DNA of 35,990 nucleotides from Prosthecobacter debontii (GTDB lineage: Bacteria; Verrucomicrobiota; Verrucomicrobiia; Verrucomicrobiales; Verrucomicrobiaceae): the NCBI GenBank assembly GCA_945869695.1, contig CAMBPV010000022.1:1-35990 (forward strand). Direction: 5' to 3'. Below are positions 1 through 8,187 of this stretch, piece by piece. Position 1 is the first letter of the stretch; every line of letters starts with the position of its first letter. The position numbers were made by a program, and so were the translations under genes. The notes beneath the pieces are model-generated. The model did no database searches. It saw only the letters and a program-made list of their open reading frames with translations, and was not told the origin of the DNA.

Positions 1-111
1 GGCACTTCGCAACTTGACCTCAGTCCTGAACTCTGGCTCACGGTCATTCCATCCAAGCCGGAGCCCGCCAAAAAAGCTGAACTGCCGCCCTTGGGCTCAG
101 TGGGTAAATAG
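1..111 (+). CDS. C-terminal end of an unidentified protein (partial)
   Basis: Frame 1 is open from the left edge to a TAG at 109-111, giving 36 residues that end in a proline- and lysine-rich tail (PSKPEPAKKAELPPLGSVGK). The gene starts outside the window. It converges with the TolC-like gene, with 17 bases between the two stops. The tail resembles a flexible C-terminus of a larger protein, but there is too little sequence to assign a family. It could also be a chance open frame, although the lack of stops and the position exactly abutting the next gene favour a real gene end. Confidence 0.5.
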   Translation, partial: GTSQLDLSPELWLTVIPSKPEPAKKAELPPLGSVGK

Positions 112-128
112 CGGTTTTGAAGACCCTC

Positions 129-1565
129 TTAACGAGTGATCGGCTTCAGAATTGACTGAAGTTTCACTGCTGTGGCTGCCTCGTACTCGGCTTGGTTGCG
201 GAAGTATTCTGCTTGGGCATCGACCTCCAGGAGTCTTGCGTCAAAGGCTGCTTGCTCACGAATCTGGAGTGCAAGAAGATCGGTGGCACCTTGCTTCAGG
301 CGAGTGGCTTCTGCCTCTTCCAAGATCTTTGCCAGTTCAACATTCCGACTGGTCTGACCGATCTGCTCCTGAGCTGCTTTGAGACCAGAGAAGGCATCCC
401 GGATTTCAGCGACGATTCGGTCGCGGGCAAATTGTTCATCATTTCGCAGGCGCTCCAGTTCGGCCTCGATGGTTTGTAGCCGACCTTTGGCCTCGTTTCG
501 TTGAAGTGGAACACGGAATTCGATTCCAACCTGCGATTCGGTGCGCTCCAAATCTTTGTAGGGGCCATCACCGATGCTCTGATTCACGCTCGCCGAGACA
601 TCGAGATTCGGCAATAGGTTGTTGCGTGCGAGCCGTTGATCAATGCCCCATTTTTCTTGAACGAGGCGAATGCGTCGAATCTCGGGCCTCAATGAGAAGG
701 CGTTGACGATCGCGGTGCCCATCTTGGTTTCATCAAGGTTAATGATCTTCGGGAAGCCACTCGGGAGTTGGTGCCGCGCTGGAATCTTGGGTTCATCCTG
801 ATCGTCTCGATGGAATAGCGAAAGTTCGATGCCAGCGGCCTCAAAACGTCTCCTCGCCTGAACGACGGCAATCTGACGGCTGATCACAAGCCGCTCGTTG
901 TCGATTTTGATGATGGGAGCGATGAGGCCCTTTTTCGCTTGCTCGGCGATTCCGACGTCACGGTCTTTGGCGATGCGGAGAAGTTCTTCAGTGATCTGAT
1001 AGCGAAACCCCATGGCGATCCAATTGTAGTAGCTCCGCGTGGCTGCGCGAACCATGTCGAGTTGCTGTCTTTGGATGAAGGGATCCGCGATCTCCTGATC
1101 CAGTCGAGCTTTCCAAAGGTCGGCTCGACGTTTGTCGATGCGGCCATCTCGGAGAAGATTGACCTTCAGGCCCGCGCGAAGTTCACCATCCGTTTGGGTG
1201 CGGTTCTTGTCGTAATCTGCCAAAAATCCGCTGCTGACGCGGTAGCCTGCGAACACGTTGCCACCCCAGAAGGGCAGGGGTTGATCAAAGACAAAGTCAG
1301 CGACGTTGCCATCGTAGTAGCTCTCGGGATTGAAATAGGTGCTGCCGAGGAAGTTGAGATCAAATGAGCCTTTCGCCTGACGCAATCTCCCCGCCGCTAC
1401 ATCGCGCTCAATGAGAGCCATCAAGTAGGGTGGATACTTGCTCGTCACGGAATCAATCACGGTGCCCAGGGAGAGTCCCTCAGCCGAGAGAGCGGGGCAC
1501 AGCATAAGGATTGAAAGTGCGAGAGATAGGCCGGCAATGCCGAAGCTGGGAAGTGACCGGATCAT
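129..1565 (-). CDS. TolC-family outer-membrane efflux protein
   Basis: This 478-residue protein begins with a signal peptide (hydrophobic residues about 9-27, cleavage likely after ALSA). Long alpha-helical stretches rich in Ala, Glu, Arg and Gln follow in two similar halves, the repeat organisation of the TolC/OEP family. Members trimerise into an outer-membrane channel and periplasmic tunnel used by type I secretion and efflux pumps. The ATG at 1563-1565 lies 10 bases after the stop of the HlyD-type gene, so the two are surely co-transcribed, and the ABC gene upstream completes a tripartite export set. The length is typical of the family. No Shine-Dalgarno sequence is visible, as for most genes here. 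The family call is secure; the exported substrate is unknown. Confidence 0.88.
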   Translation of the reverse strand: MIRSLPSFGIAGLSLALSILMLCPALSAEGLSLGTVIDSVTSKYPPYLMALIERDVAAGRLRQAKGSFDLNFLGSTYFNPESYYDGNVADFVFDQPLPFWGGNVFAGYRVSSGFLADYDKNRTQTDGELRAGLKVNLLRDGRIDKRRADLWKARLDQEIADPFIQRQQLDMVRAATRSYYNWIAMGFRYQITEELLRIAKDRDVGIAEQAKKGLIAPIIKIDNERLVISRQIAVVQARRRFEAAGIELSLFHRDDQDEPKIPARHQLPSGFPKIINLDETKMGTAIVNAFSLRPEIRRIRLVQEKWGIDQRLARNNLLPNLDVSASVNQSIGDGPYKDLERTESQVGIEFRVPLQRNEAKGRLQTIEAELERLRNDEQFARDRIVAEIRDAFSGLKAAQEQIGQTSRNVELAKILEEAEATRLKQGATDLLALQIREQAAFDARLLEVDAQAEYFRNQAEYEAATAVKLQSILKPITR

Positions 1566-1575
1566 TCAGATAACG

Positions 1576-2862
1576 TCATTTTTTCACTTCGGGTTCCTTG
1601 TCGGCTACCACAGGCGGGAAGCCGTTGATCTGACGCCAGATCTCCTTCCACAGAGGCACTTGACGGAGGAGAATCCATCCCTTTGTTCGCACACCTTGTC
1701 TCAGCCATCGATTCCCCGGCCATTCTTCGATGTGCTCTTTTCCGTCACGCATGAAAACGTCGGGCTTTGAAGCAACGACAATGCGAAAGCGACCCGCGCC
1801 ATCGTCAGTCGCATCGACAAACACCACCTCGCCACCGAAGGTGCCGACCGCCACGCTGGGCCAACCAACAAATTGAATCGCGGGCCAGCCTTCAAACTGC
1901 AGCCGGACTTCACTGCCAGGAACCACAGTTCCGTCGGGGTTGGTATGGCGTGGGGTTACGAGGGGCATGTCATTTCCATCCAGCCACACCTCGACGAATC
2001 GACTTTCGGTCTCGGGGATGATGACACAAATCGGAGAACCGGGTCTCAGATAGGTCCCGTCCGTGGCGAGCACAGAAAGAACGATCCCGTCACGTTGTGC
2101 TTCGATGATCTGTCTTTGATTTTGACTAATCTGGATGTCGATGACCGAGATATCCCGTTGAGCCGATGCGATCTCAGACTCTGCCGTTCCTTTCTGGGCT
2201 CGGATGCTGGAGATCCGTGCGTCGTACTCGCTTTCGGTCCGCTTCAGGTTGGCTTCTGCGGCGGCATAGTTTGCATCCGAACTCTCGCGCATCAGTTTGG
2301 CCAGTTCATAGTCGCGCTGGGACACGAGGCCGGGGTCTTTCAGGTCGCGGAAGCGGTCGTAGTTCAGCTTTGCTGTTTCTGCCGTGATTTTCTCTGCGGC
2401 GACACGTTGGCGGGCCGCATCAATGGCTTGACCCTTGGCAAGTTCCTCCTGAAGAATCTGCGAGCTGAGATCATCCACGCGTTGTGAGGCTGCGGCACGG
2501 CGGGCGATGAGGGCATCGTGTTGGAGCCGGAGATTGGCCAGGAGGTTCGGGTCGTTGTCCTGGATCTCTGCGATGACATCTCCTTTCTTAACATGCTGCC
2601 CTTCGACGACGTGAAGTTTTCTGACCTGTCCTGCGACGGCTGCCTCCACATTGACGCGGCGTTCCAGCGGATCAAATGCGATCACCTTTCCAGTGCCGGT
2701 TACGTATTGCTGCCAGGGTAAAAACCAGACCGCCAAAACGAGAAGGATGAAAAAGATAGCGAGGACCCTGGCAAGGATGCGAGGGCCCCGAGAGGAGCCT
2801 GCTAGGGCCATGGCTGGCAGTTGATCTCCGCGATCAAGAAGAAGTAGAGGGTTGTGCTTCAT
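1576..2862 (-). CDS. HlyD-family membrane fusion (adaptor) protein
   Basis: From the ATG at 2860-2862 the protein has 428 residues. A TTG 39 bases further upstream is also in frame but would overlap the preceding gene. The layout is a short cytoplasmic N-terminus, one membrane anchor at about 31-48, a biotinyl-lipoyl-like segment (AAVAGQVRKLHVVEGQHVKK), a long coiled coil (about 110-250), then the second lipoyl half and a beta-rich C-terminus. This is the plan of periplasmic adaptors that join an inner-membrane ABC protein to TolC. The start sits one base past the stop of the ABC gene, suggesting translational coupling. The C-terminal end is Lys/Glu rich. The substrate cannot be predicted. 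Confidence 0.9.
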   Translation of the reverse strand: MKHNPLLLLDRGDQLPAMALAGSSRGPRILARVLAIFFILLVLAVWFLPWQQYVTGTGKVIAFDPLERRVNVEAAVAGQVRKLHVVEGQHVKKGDVIAEIQDNDPNLLANLRLQHDALIARRAAASQRVDDLSSQILQEELAKGQAIDAARQRVAAEKITAETAKLNYDRFRDLKDPGLVSQRDYELAKLMRESSDANYAAAEANLKRTESEYDARISSIRAQKGTAESEIASAQRDISVIDIQISQNQRQIIEAQRDGIVLSVLATDGTYLRPGSPICVIIPETESRFVEVWLDGNDMPLVTPRHTNPDGTVVPGSEVRLQFEGWPAIQFVGWPSVAVGTFGGEVVFVDATDDGAGRFRIVVASKPDVFMRDGKEHIEEWPGNRWLRQGVRTKGWILLRQVPLWKEIWRQINGFPPVVADKEPEVKK

Positions 2863-2863
2863 C

Positions 2864-5080
2864 TCAATGGGCTTGACGGGTGACCTCAGGTTTGAGTTCA
2901 ATCGTGCGGTCGCACTTCGCTGCTACCTCGGGGTGTCGAGTTGCGATGATCAAAGTCCAGGTGCGATGGGCATCAAAGACCGGTTCCGTGAGTTGACGCA
3001 GGCTGTCTTGATCCAGGCCGTCGAACACATCATCGAGGAGCAAGAGTCGGGGTTTCATCGCCAGAGCACGGGCGAGGAGCAGTCTTGTCCGCTGGCGACT
3101 GGAGAGAGGCAGTCCACCCGTGATGAGAGGTGTTTTTAATCCATCGGGCATCGCCAAGATTTCATCCAGGAGGCCGACGGCACGGAGCGATTCGTTCACA
3201 TCGTCCAATCCGATCTCGGTTCGGCCCAGGCGGATATTGTCGAGGATGGTGCCATTCACGATGTCGTGTCCTCGAAGCAGCATCACCTGCTCACGAAGAG
3301 CCTCCAAAGACCAGGAACGAAGATCGAGGCCATCCATCAAGATGTTTCCAGAGTCAGGCACGCGAAGTCCGAGCAAGAGATCCAACAACGTGCTGGTCCC
3401 GCTGCCTTGGGTGCCTTGCAGCGCCACACGCTCCCCGGATTTCACTTTGAAATCAATCCCACTGAATACTGGAGAGTGTGAGTTGTATCCAAATGAGATT
3501 GCCGAAACGTGGAGATCGGCCCCATCACTGTTCACGGTGGGAATGCCGCCATCCTCGCGTTCGATATCGATATCGACGAGGTGACCGATTTTATCCATCG
3601 CCGCCATCATGTCATACCAGGCCTCAAATTGTTTGGCCAATTTTGAAATGGAAGCCACAATGGCTGCCACGATCAATTCGCTGGCCACGAGTTGACCCAG
3701 CGTCAACTGCTGACTGATCACCAGCCAGCCGCCCACGATGAGCAACGCCGCACTCGCAATCACCTCCATCACCAGAAGGCCGGTGATCTGGCGCATCAAA
3801 ACACGGAAATGGCTCCGTCGGGCGTGCAGGTAGTTTCGGGCCAGGGTGTCGGCGCGGTCCGAAGCCAATGCATAACCACCCGGACCTTTGAAAAGCCGTG
3901 GATAGCGGGCTAACTCCTCCAGCCAGTTCACGATTTCATACTTGCCCCTGGATTCGTCGATGCTGGTGGTCACTGCTTTTCTGCCCAACACCAAAACGAC
4001 GACGGCTAAAGTGGTGATGAGCACCAAGACGAATGCCAAAAGGAAAGGATGGTAGAATCCCAGAACGAACATGCCGATCACGGCACTGAGGACCGCGTTG
4101 ACACCATCCAGTAAGATCAATGCAGTGCCTTTTTGCACCGTGACGACATCGAGAAAGCGGTTGACCATCTCTGGTGCGTGGATGCCATCAAGGGAGGCTG
4201 CTTTCACTCGGGGGAGTCGGTAAGTGAGATCGGCCGCCAATCGCACAAACAGCCTGCGCTGGATGACCTCGACCACGCAATACTGAAGGAATCGAATCGT
4301 GGCTGAAAGAGTCAGACAAACAAAAAGGGCAAGAGCTAAAACCAGGAGGGCCTGAAGAAACGGCCCAGACTGGCCTCCGAAGGCCAGATTACTCACCAGC
4401 GCATTCACTGCCAGCGGTAAGGCCAGGTAAAGGAGCCCCGTGACAACACTGAAGATCACCATTGTCCAGACGTCCTTCATCTCCGGCCTCATCAGGCCGA
4501 TGAACCTGCGGGCAGGGGAGGGGTGATCGTGTTCATCATGACCATGAATGTGGAAAGCAGGCAAAAGACTGGAGGCATGCTCAGCCTTGCCTCCCCGGAC
4601 TCCTTCTGTCGGACGCTCTCCGAGGACCAGTCCAAATTCATAAACCTCCTTCATGTTCTTGACGCCGAGGTGGGCGGCAAGTTCCGCTCGAGTCACGGAG
4701 CGCCGGGAGAGAGGTTTCGAAGGAGTCGATAAATGAGCACGGAAAATCCCGTGTCGCTGAATCACCAGCCAATCCTGTTTCCCCTCACACCAAGCCACGA
4801 GAGGTTGCTCGTTTCGTGCCATCCAAAGTGCGGATGAGACGCTGACCCTCATCGGATGGAGGCTCATGCAGCACTCTGCGGCTAGGATCTGGAGTCTCTC
4901 GAGCGGCTCGGTTTTCCCCGAGGAGAGTCGATTGAGCACCATTTTGGCGTGCTCCCCATCGTAGGCTACACCCGTCAGGTCGGCTAAATGGGAAAGGAGA
5001 CCCAACATTCGCCGCGGCTCGAGTGGGTGGGTTGAGGGAGATTCAGGTTGTGGAGTAGGGGAGTCCTGATTCGCAGGCAT
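2864..5080 (-). CDS. Type I secretion-like ABC permease/ATPase with a degenerate nucleotide-binding domain
   Basis: From the ATG at 5078-5080 it has 738 residues; an in-frame TTG at 5119 would add 13. A soluble N-terminal region (about 1-190) is followed by a multi-TM permease block (about 205-460) and an ABC ATPase domain (about 525-735). The N-terminal region sits where C39 or C39-like domains lie in LapB/HlyB-type exporters, but no C39 protease motif is visible. The ATPase domain is abnormal. The Walker A motif reads GTQGSGTST, with Thr at about residue 562 instead of the essential Lys. The Q-loop Gln is absent (VMLLRGHD), the signature is LSSRQR, and Walker B ends LLLLDD where Asp-Glu is usual. 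The H-loop His (ATRHPE) remains. It is first in the ABC-HlyD-TolC operon. It may be a non-hydrolysing half that pairs with an active subunit encoded elsewhere. Confidence 0.87.
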   Translation of the reverse strand: MPANQDSPTPQPESPSTHPLEPRRMLGLLSHLADLTGVAYDGEHAKMVLNRLSSGKTEPLERLQILAAECCMSLHPMRVSVSSALWMARNEQPLVAWCEGKQDWLVIQRHGIFRAHLSTPSKPLSRRSVTRAELAAHLGVKNMKEVYEFGLVLGERPTEGVRGGKAEHASSLLPAFHIHGHDEHDHPSPARRFIGLMRPEMKDVWTMVIFSVVTGLLYLALPLAVNALVSNLAFGGQSGPFLQALLVLALALFVCLTLSATIRFLQYCVVEVIQRRLFVRLAADLTYRLPRVKAASLDGIHAPEMVNRFLDVVTVQKGTALILLDGVNAVLSAVIGMFVLGFYHPFLLAFVLVLITTLAVVVLVLGRKAVTTSIDESRGKYEIVNWLEELARYPRLFKGPGGYALASDRADTLARNYLHARRSHFRVLMRQITGLLVMEVIASAALLIVGGWLVISQQLTLGQLVASELIVAAIVASISKLAKQFEAWYDMMAAMDKIGHLVDIDIEREDGGIPTVNSDGADLHVSAISFGYNSHSPVFSGIDFKVKSGERVALQGTQGSGTSTLLDLLLGLRVPDSGNILMDGLDLRSWSLEALREQVMLLRGHDIVNGTILDNIRLGRTEIGLDDVNESLRAVGLLDEILAMPDGLKTPLITGGLPLSSRQRTRLLLARALAMKPRLLLLDDVFDGLDQDSLRQLTEPVFDAHRTWTLIIATRHPEVAAKCDRTIELKPEVTRQAH

Positions 5081-5133
5081 CGGGCAATACGATACGCTAT
5101 TTCTCAAATCTGGATGCAATGAAATTGCGATAT

Positions 5134-5418
5134 TCAGGCCTGAGTTGGCTCACTTGGGTCGGTTGCCTCAACTATGACTTCGAGCGGAGGCGTGCCTAAA
5201 TCGGGGAGAGAATCGATGTAGAGAGCTTCAACTTTTTCTCTCGCCCACGGAGTTTTGCGCAAAAAGGTCAAACTGGATTTGATGCTAGGGTGGAAATTGA
5301 AGCAGTTGATTTTGATCATTCGACCCAGCATTTCCCAACCATAGTGAGCCTCCAAGTCCGTTAACATTTTCTCGAGTGTGATCCCGTGCAGAGGGTTTTT
5401 GGGGCCGGCGGCGTGCAT
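5134..5418 (-). CDS. VF530-family (DUF2132) small protein
   Basis: The 94-residue protein closely follows the VF530/DUF2132 pattern: [15 protein letters not shown] near the start, HYGWEMLG in the middle, then INCF, PSIKSSL and [13 protein letters not shown]. Members are small cytoplasmic proteins annotated as DNA-binding on structural grounds; their cellular role is poorly defined. The acidic, Pro-rich tail (about residues 73-94) lies beyond the conserved core. The ATG at 5416-5418 is the only good start. The LprI-like gene ends 21 bases upstream and the ABC gene starts 53 bases downstream on the same strand, so it could share a transcript with either. Confidence 0.85.
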   Translation of the reverse strand: MHAAGPKNPLHGITLEKMLTDLEAHYGWEMLGRMIKINCFNFHPSIKSSLTFLRKTPWAREKVEALYIDSLPDLGTPPLEVIVEATDPSEPTQA

Positions 5419-5439
5419 GATTGTTTCGTTTGGCTTTGA

Positions 5440-6186
5440 TTATTGCTCAGGTATGTCACCTGATTTTGCGGCTTTGAGCACCTGTGCTTTCCTCTTATCG
5501 CTCAGGCGATTCACTCTCACATAATCGCCATCAAAATATGCCCGTGCGCCGTGGTAGTAGCTGGTGTTAGCACCAATGAGGGTTAGTTTTTTTCCGTCTA
5601 AGTTGAAGCTTAAGTTTGTGACATCGGTGCGGCTGGAGTCACTGCCCTTGTCTCTGAACCATCCGATCGGCGTGTTCCACTCCGCGATCCCAGCCATCCC
5701 CCCTAAGTGAGAAGTCGGGCCGCGAATGCAACCGATCAGAAAATGAAGCTGACCCTCCGATTCCACAACCTCAATCTTTCCACCATAGCTGTCGGTCCAC
5801 TCGCCTGTCAGAGTTTCATCAGTCGACTCTCGGACCAGTCCGCGAAGCCATGGGGTCCGCATCTCGGTAAACTCGGCGGCGGCAGAGAGGTAAGCTGGGG
5901 TATCGAGGGAGATTTCATCCGTTCCTTCCTCTCCGGTATAGAGAGGATTCCGTGCGAGATAGTCGCGGTGAGCCACCCAGGCCTTTTGATCTTCCTTGAA
6001 CAAGTTAAACTCGGTTTCAGTGAGTGCCTTTTTTGCCTCCGCCCACGCTTGATTCAGCGCGCGGTCTGCTTGATCAAAAGCAGCCTTCGCTTCCCTCAGA
6101 TTAGGGGCTTTCTGATCTTGGGCAACGCTCTGCCAAAGCGGTGCAATCGAGAAAATGAGGGCGAGGAGAAAACGGGAAGGCGTCAT
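5440..6186 (-). CDS. Exported protein with LprI-like (DUF1311) N-terminal domain
   Basis: It has 248 residues. A Sec signal peptide (about 1-22, ending SVAQ) precedes a helical domain at about 28-120 with the LprI-type pattern: AFDQADRALNQAWAEAKKAL, then DQKAWVAHRDYLAR. LprI in Mycobacterium inhibits lysozyme, and the domain is common in small periplasmic proteins. A beta-rich C-terminal half (about 125-235; LTGEWTDSYGGKIEV, FLIGCIRG) resembles the extra domain of longer DUF1311 proteins. Cysteines are scarce, unlike classical LprI. The ATG at 6184-6186 gives the proper signal peptide. A periplasmic or secreted location is well supported; lysozyme inhibition is only a family-level guess. Confidence 0.75.
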   Translation of the reverse strand: MTPSRFLLALIFSIAPLWQSVAQDQKAPNLREAKAAFDQADRALNQAWAEAKKALTETEFNLFKEDQKAWVAHRDYLARNPLYTGEEGTDEISLDTPAYLSAAAEFTEMRTPWLRGLVRESTDETLTGEWTDSYGGKIEVVESEGQLHFLIGCIRGPTSHLGGMAGIAEWNTPIGWFRDKGSDSSRTDVTNLSFNLDGKKLTLIGANTSYYHGARAYFDGDYVRVNRLSDKRKAQVLKAAKSGDIPEQ

Positions 6187-6275
6187 TCAGTCGCAGAGTT
6201 GCCACCCCTCTTCCCTTTCGGCAAGAGGCAAAAGCGTTACGAAAACCAAAATTCGAGGAGAGGGGCCACCTCGGA

Positions 6276-7290
6276 TTACTGCTCTTTGATTTCCAATCGG
6301 AAGAATCGCTGGAGAGCCGTCAATGGGCGCAACGAAATAGCGCGTCGAGTTTGAGGGGGCAGGGGCTGGCCATTGTTTTCGGGCACTTTGAAGAAGGCGT
6401 TCGCGCCATTCATCACAATGCCGCTATGCGCGTTGGGCTCCACGTTCGCAGGCAAACGATCCACATCGATGTGGAAAATGCCGCCCCAGAAGTCCTTGTC
6501 GATGAGCTGGGCGTTGTTGTTGCCGTCGTTGAGGCCGCCGGCGTCAAAGAGAAGTAACCGTCGGTGCCGGTAGGGCAGGAGTCGATGTTGTGAATGCTGG
6601 ATGGTTTCGGGATCGAGATGAAGGGCTGCCCGATGGCGAGGTCACCCGCGTCGAGATTTCCATTCACTGCCGTGAAGCGAGAAACGCGGGCAAAGTCAGC
6701 ATTCGAGATGCGCAGGTTGTAGGTGACGAAGAACTGCCGGTTCGTGGCGAACTGCGGATGCAGCGCGATGCCTTTGAGGCCCATTTCATTGCCATCATCA
6801 TAGACGGGCAACGTCATGGAGAGCGCGCGATTCGGCGTGGCGCTGTGGATGTTGTCGATGAGCCAGATCTGGCCGTTGCACTGACCCACGAGCACCTTGT
6901 TCGGATTGCCCGGCACATGCATCACGGCACATGCGTCATGCAGCTCGGCGCGGTGAACTGCACGTAGGAGTCGATGCTAGGCCCGCTGCCTGCACCGCTG
7001 AAGGGCACGCTCCCAGCACCATTGTCCGGTTGCGCCTGCATGAACAGACCCCACTGGCATTCTCAAACGTGATACCATTTGGCACGACGGCGTTGGTGGG
7101 CCCTTCGAGTCATTGATCGCCGTTTCCGGTGGCTCTAGCGTGGAAAATTTTCTGCCTCGCCCGTGATGACGCCATTGGTTACGACATCGGGCGAAATCGG
7201 CGGCAGCAGCCCAGCGAGTGCAGAAGCGCTGGCGGAAAACAGCGCACAAACAAGGAATGCACGGAATCGGGAGGGATGGCTGTAAGTCAC
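6276..7290 (-). pseudogene. Decayed PQQ-dependent sugar dehydrogenase (glucose/sorbosone dehydrogenase-like)
   Basis: Coding similarity hops between reading frames. From a GTG at 7288-7290 there is a clear signal peptide (FRAFLVCALFSASASALAG), then GVITGEAENFPR ending at an in-frame TAG (7135-7137). Sense resumes in other frames as NAVVPNGITFENASG and QPDNGAGSVPFSGAGSG. It shifts again near 6925 across a small duplication of the ATGCATGTGCCG type, and the longest piece (6925 to about 6560) contains GLKGIALHPQF and QFFVTYN, typical of the glucose/sorbosone dehydrogenase beta-propeller. A further shift near 6555 gives FDAGGLNDGNNNAQLIDKDF and DVDRLPANVEPNAHSG, ending at 6276 far short of a full propeller. 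At least four lesions plus 3' truncation indicate a dead gene. Its neighbours are intact, which argues against general sequencing error. Confidence 0.8.
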
Positions 7291-7475
7291 AGTGAAAGGT
7301 GGTTAGAGTCTCGATGGATTCAAAGATCCCCGAGTTGTCGAGGTATCCAGACATTGTTCCGACGCGCAACCCTGCCCGGTGATCTGATTATTTGCCAATT
7401 GACCAACGATGGTCGGAGAGAGGTCTTGCGTCTCCACCTGCCAAATCCACCTGAGGTCTCCAATGAACCTCAAAG

Positions 7476-7560
7476 TGGTGCGCGGGAAGGGACTCGAACC
7501 CTTAAGCCTTTCGGCACAGGATCCTTAATCCTGCGCGTATACCAATTCCGCCACTCGCGC
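7476..7560 (-). tRNA. tRNA-Leu, anticodon AAG
   Basis: The minus strand folds as a class II tRNA. The acceptor stem is GCGCGAG/CCCGCGC (one A-C mismatch), with U8, a three-pair D stem and the GGAAUUGGUAUA loop. The anticodon stem is CAGGA/UCCUG with loop UUAAGGA, followed by a long variable arm GCC-GAAA-GGC. The T arm is AAGGG-UUCGAGU-CCCUU, then discriminator A73 and an encoded CCA (7476-7478). The long variable arm and A73 identify a leucine tRNA. The seven-base loop places AAG at positions 34-36, which reads CUU. The gene lies between the decayed dehydrogenase and the thioredoxin terminator. Confidence 0.95.
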
Positions 7561-7658
7561 GTGCCAAAACGAGCATGGATTATAACACGGGTTGGTGAGA
7601 TGCAAACGGAGATTTGCAGACAATAAACTTTGTTTGAACCCCATGGGATCCTCCACCG

Positions 7659-7696
7659 AAAAAAAGGGCGGGGAAGGATTCCTCCTTCACCCGCCC
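7659..7696 (-). terminator. Rho-independent terminator of the thioredoxin gene
   Basis: On the minus strand, GGGCGGGTGAAGGA pairs with TCCTTCCCCGCCC (one bulged T) around a GGAA tetraloop. Seven T residues follow at once. It lies 35 bases past the trxA stop and has the stem, loop and U-tract of an intrinsic terminator. Confidence 0.9.
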
Positions 7697-7731
7697 TCAA
7701 ATTGGGTTTAAATGGTTATTTCTGGCAACGG

Positions 7732-8061
7732 TCAGCCCAATGCAGCAAGGCGTTTTGCGAGGGCGTCCTTCGATTGCACTCCGACGATTGTGTCCTTGGC
7801 CACGCCGTCTTTGAAGAAAATCAGCATCGGAATGGAGCGGACATTGAACTGAGCGGAGAGATTTGGGCTATCATCGACATTGACCTTGCCGATTTTTACT
7901 TTGCCAGCCTGGTCGGTTGCCAGTTCGTCGAGAATGGGGCCGAGCATTCTGCAGGGGCCGCACCACTCTGCCCAGAAGTCCACCAGAACGGGGACCGTCG
8001 AGTTTTGGATTTCAGTGGTGAAGTTTGTTTCGTCTAGCTTGATTACTGCTTCGCTGGCCAT
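7732..8061 (-). CDS. trxA: Thioredoxin
   Basis: This is a 109-residue classical thioredoxin with no signal peptide, hence cytoplasmic. The active site WCGPC has its redox cysteines at residues 34 and 37, preceded by VLVDFWAE. The cis-proline loop is VRSIPMLIFF and the C-terminal region ends VGVQSKDALAKRL. It reduces protein disulfides (ribonucleotide reductase, peroxiredoxins and others) and is recharged by thioredoxin reductase. It is monocistronic: a promoter-like element lies just upstream and a strong terminator follows. It is divergent from mazG. Length and motifs match TrxA of other bacteria; whether further trx paralogs exist cannot be seen here. Confidence 0.96.
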   Translation of the reverse strand: MASEAVIKLDETNFTTEIQNSTVPVLVDFWAEWCGPCRMLGPILDELATDQAGKVKIGKVNVDDSPNLSAQFNVRSIPMLIFFKDGVAKDTIVGVQSKDALAKRLAALG

Positions 8062-8092
8062 GGTAGGTAGGTTTTAAATGGGGTTACGCGCC

Positions 8093-8121
8093 AGACTGCC
8101 TTTGAGCCGCACTGCTGTCAA
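8093..8121 (-). promoter_or_regulatory. Candidate sigma-70 promoter for trxA
   Basis: On the minus strand a perfect -35 box, TTGACA (8116-8121), is followed after 17 bases by CAGTCT (8093-8098). That hexamer matches the -10 consensus only at its second and last positions. The predicted start of transcription would be about 25 bases before the trxA ATG. The spacing is ideal but the -10 box is poor. Confidence 0.4.
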
Positions 8122-8187
8122 TCGTCTGCCTTCAATTGGAGCGAGATTTGTGCGTGCGACTATCGGGAACCCTGCCATCGTGGTGGC

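Noticed and set aside
1873..2487. 204-codon plus-strand frame opposite the HlyD-type gene
   Set aside because: Antisense to a well-supported adaptor gene; its product shows no recognisable domain or plausible start context.
5707..6354. 215-codon plus-strand frame across the LprI-like gene
   Set aside because: It runs antisense through the signal peptide and domain of the LprI-like gene; the product resembles no family.
6977..7369. 130-codon minus-strand frame upstream of the dehydrogenase pieces
   Set aside because: It is a frame-shifted reading of the pseudogene's 5' part; the sensible signal peptide lies in another frame.
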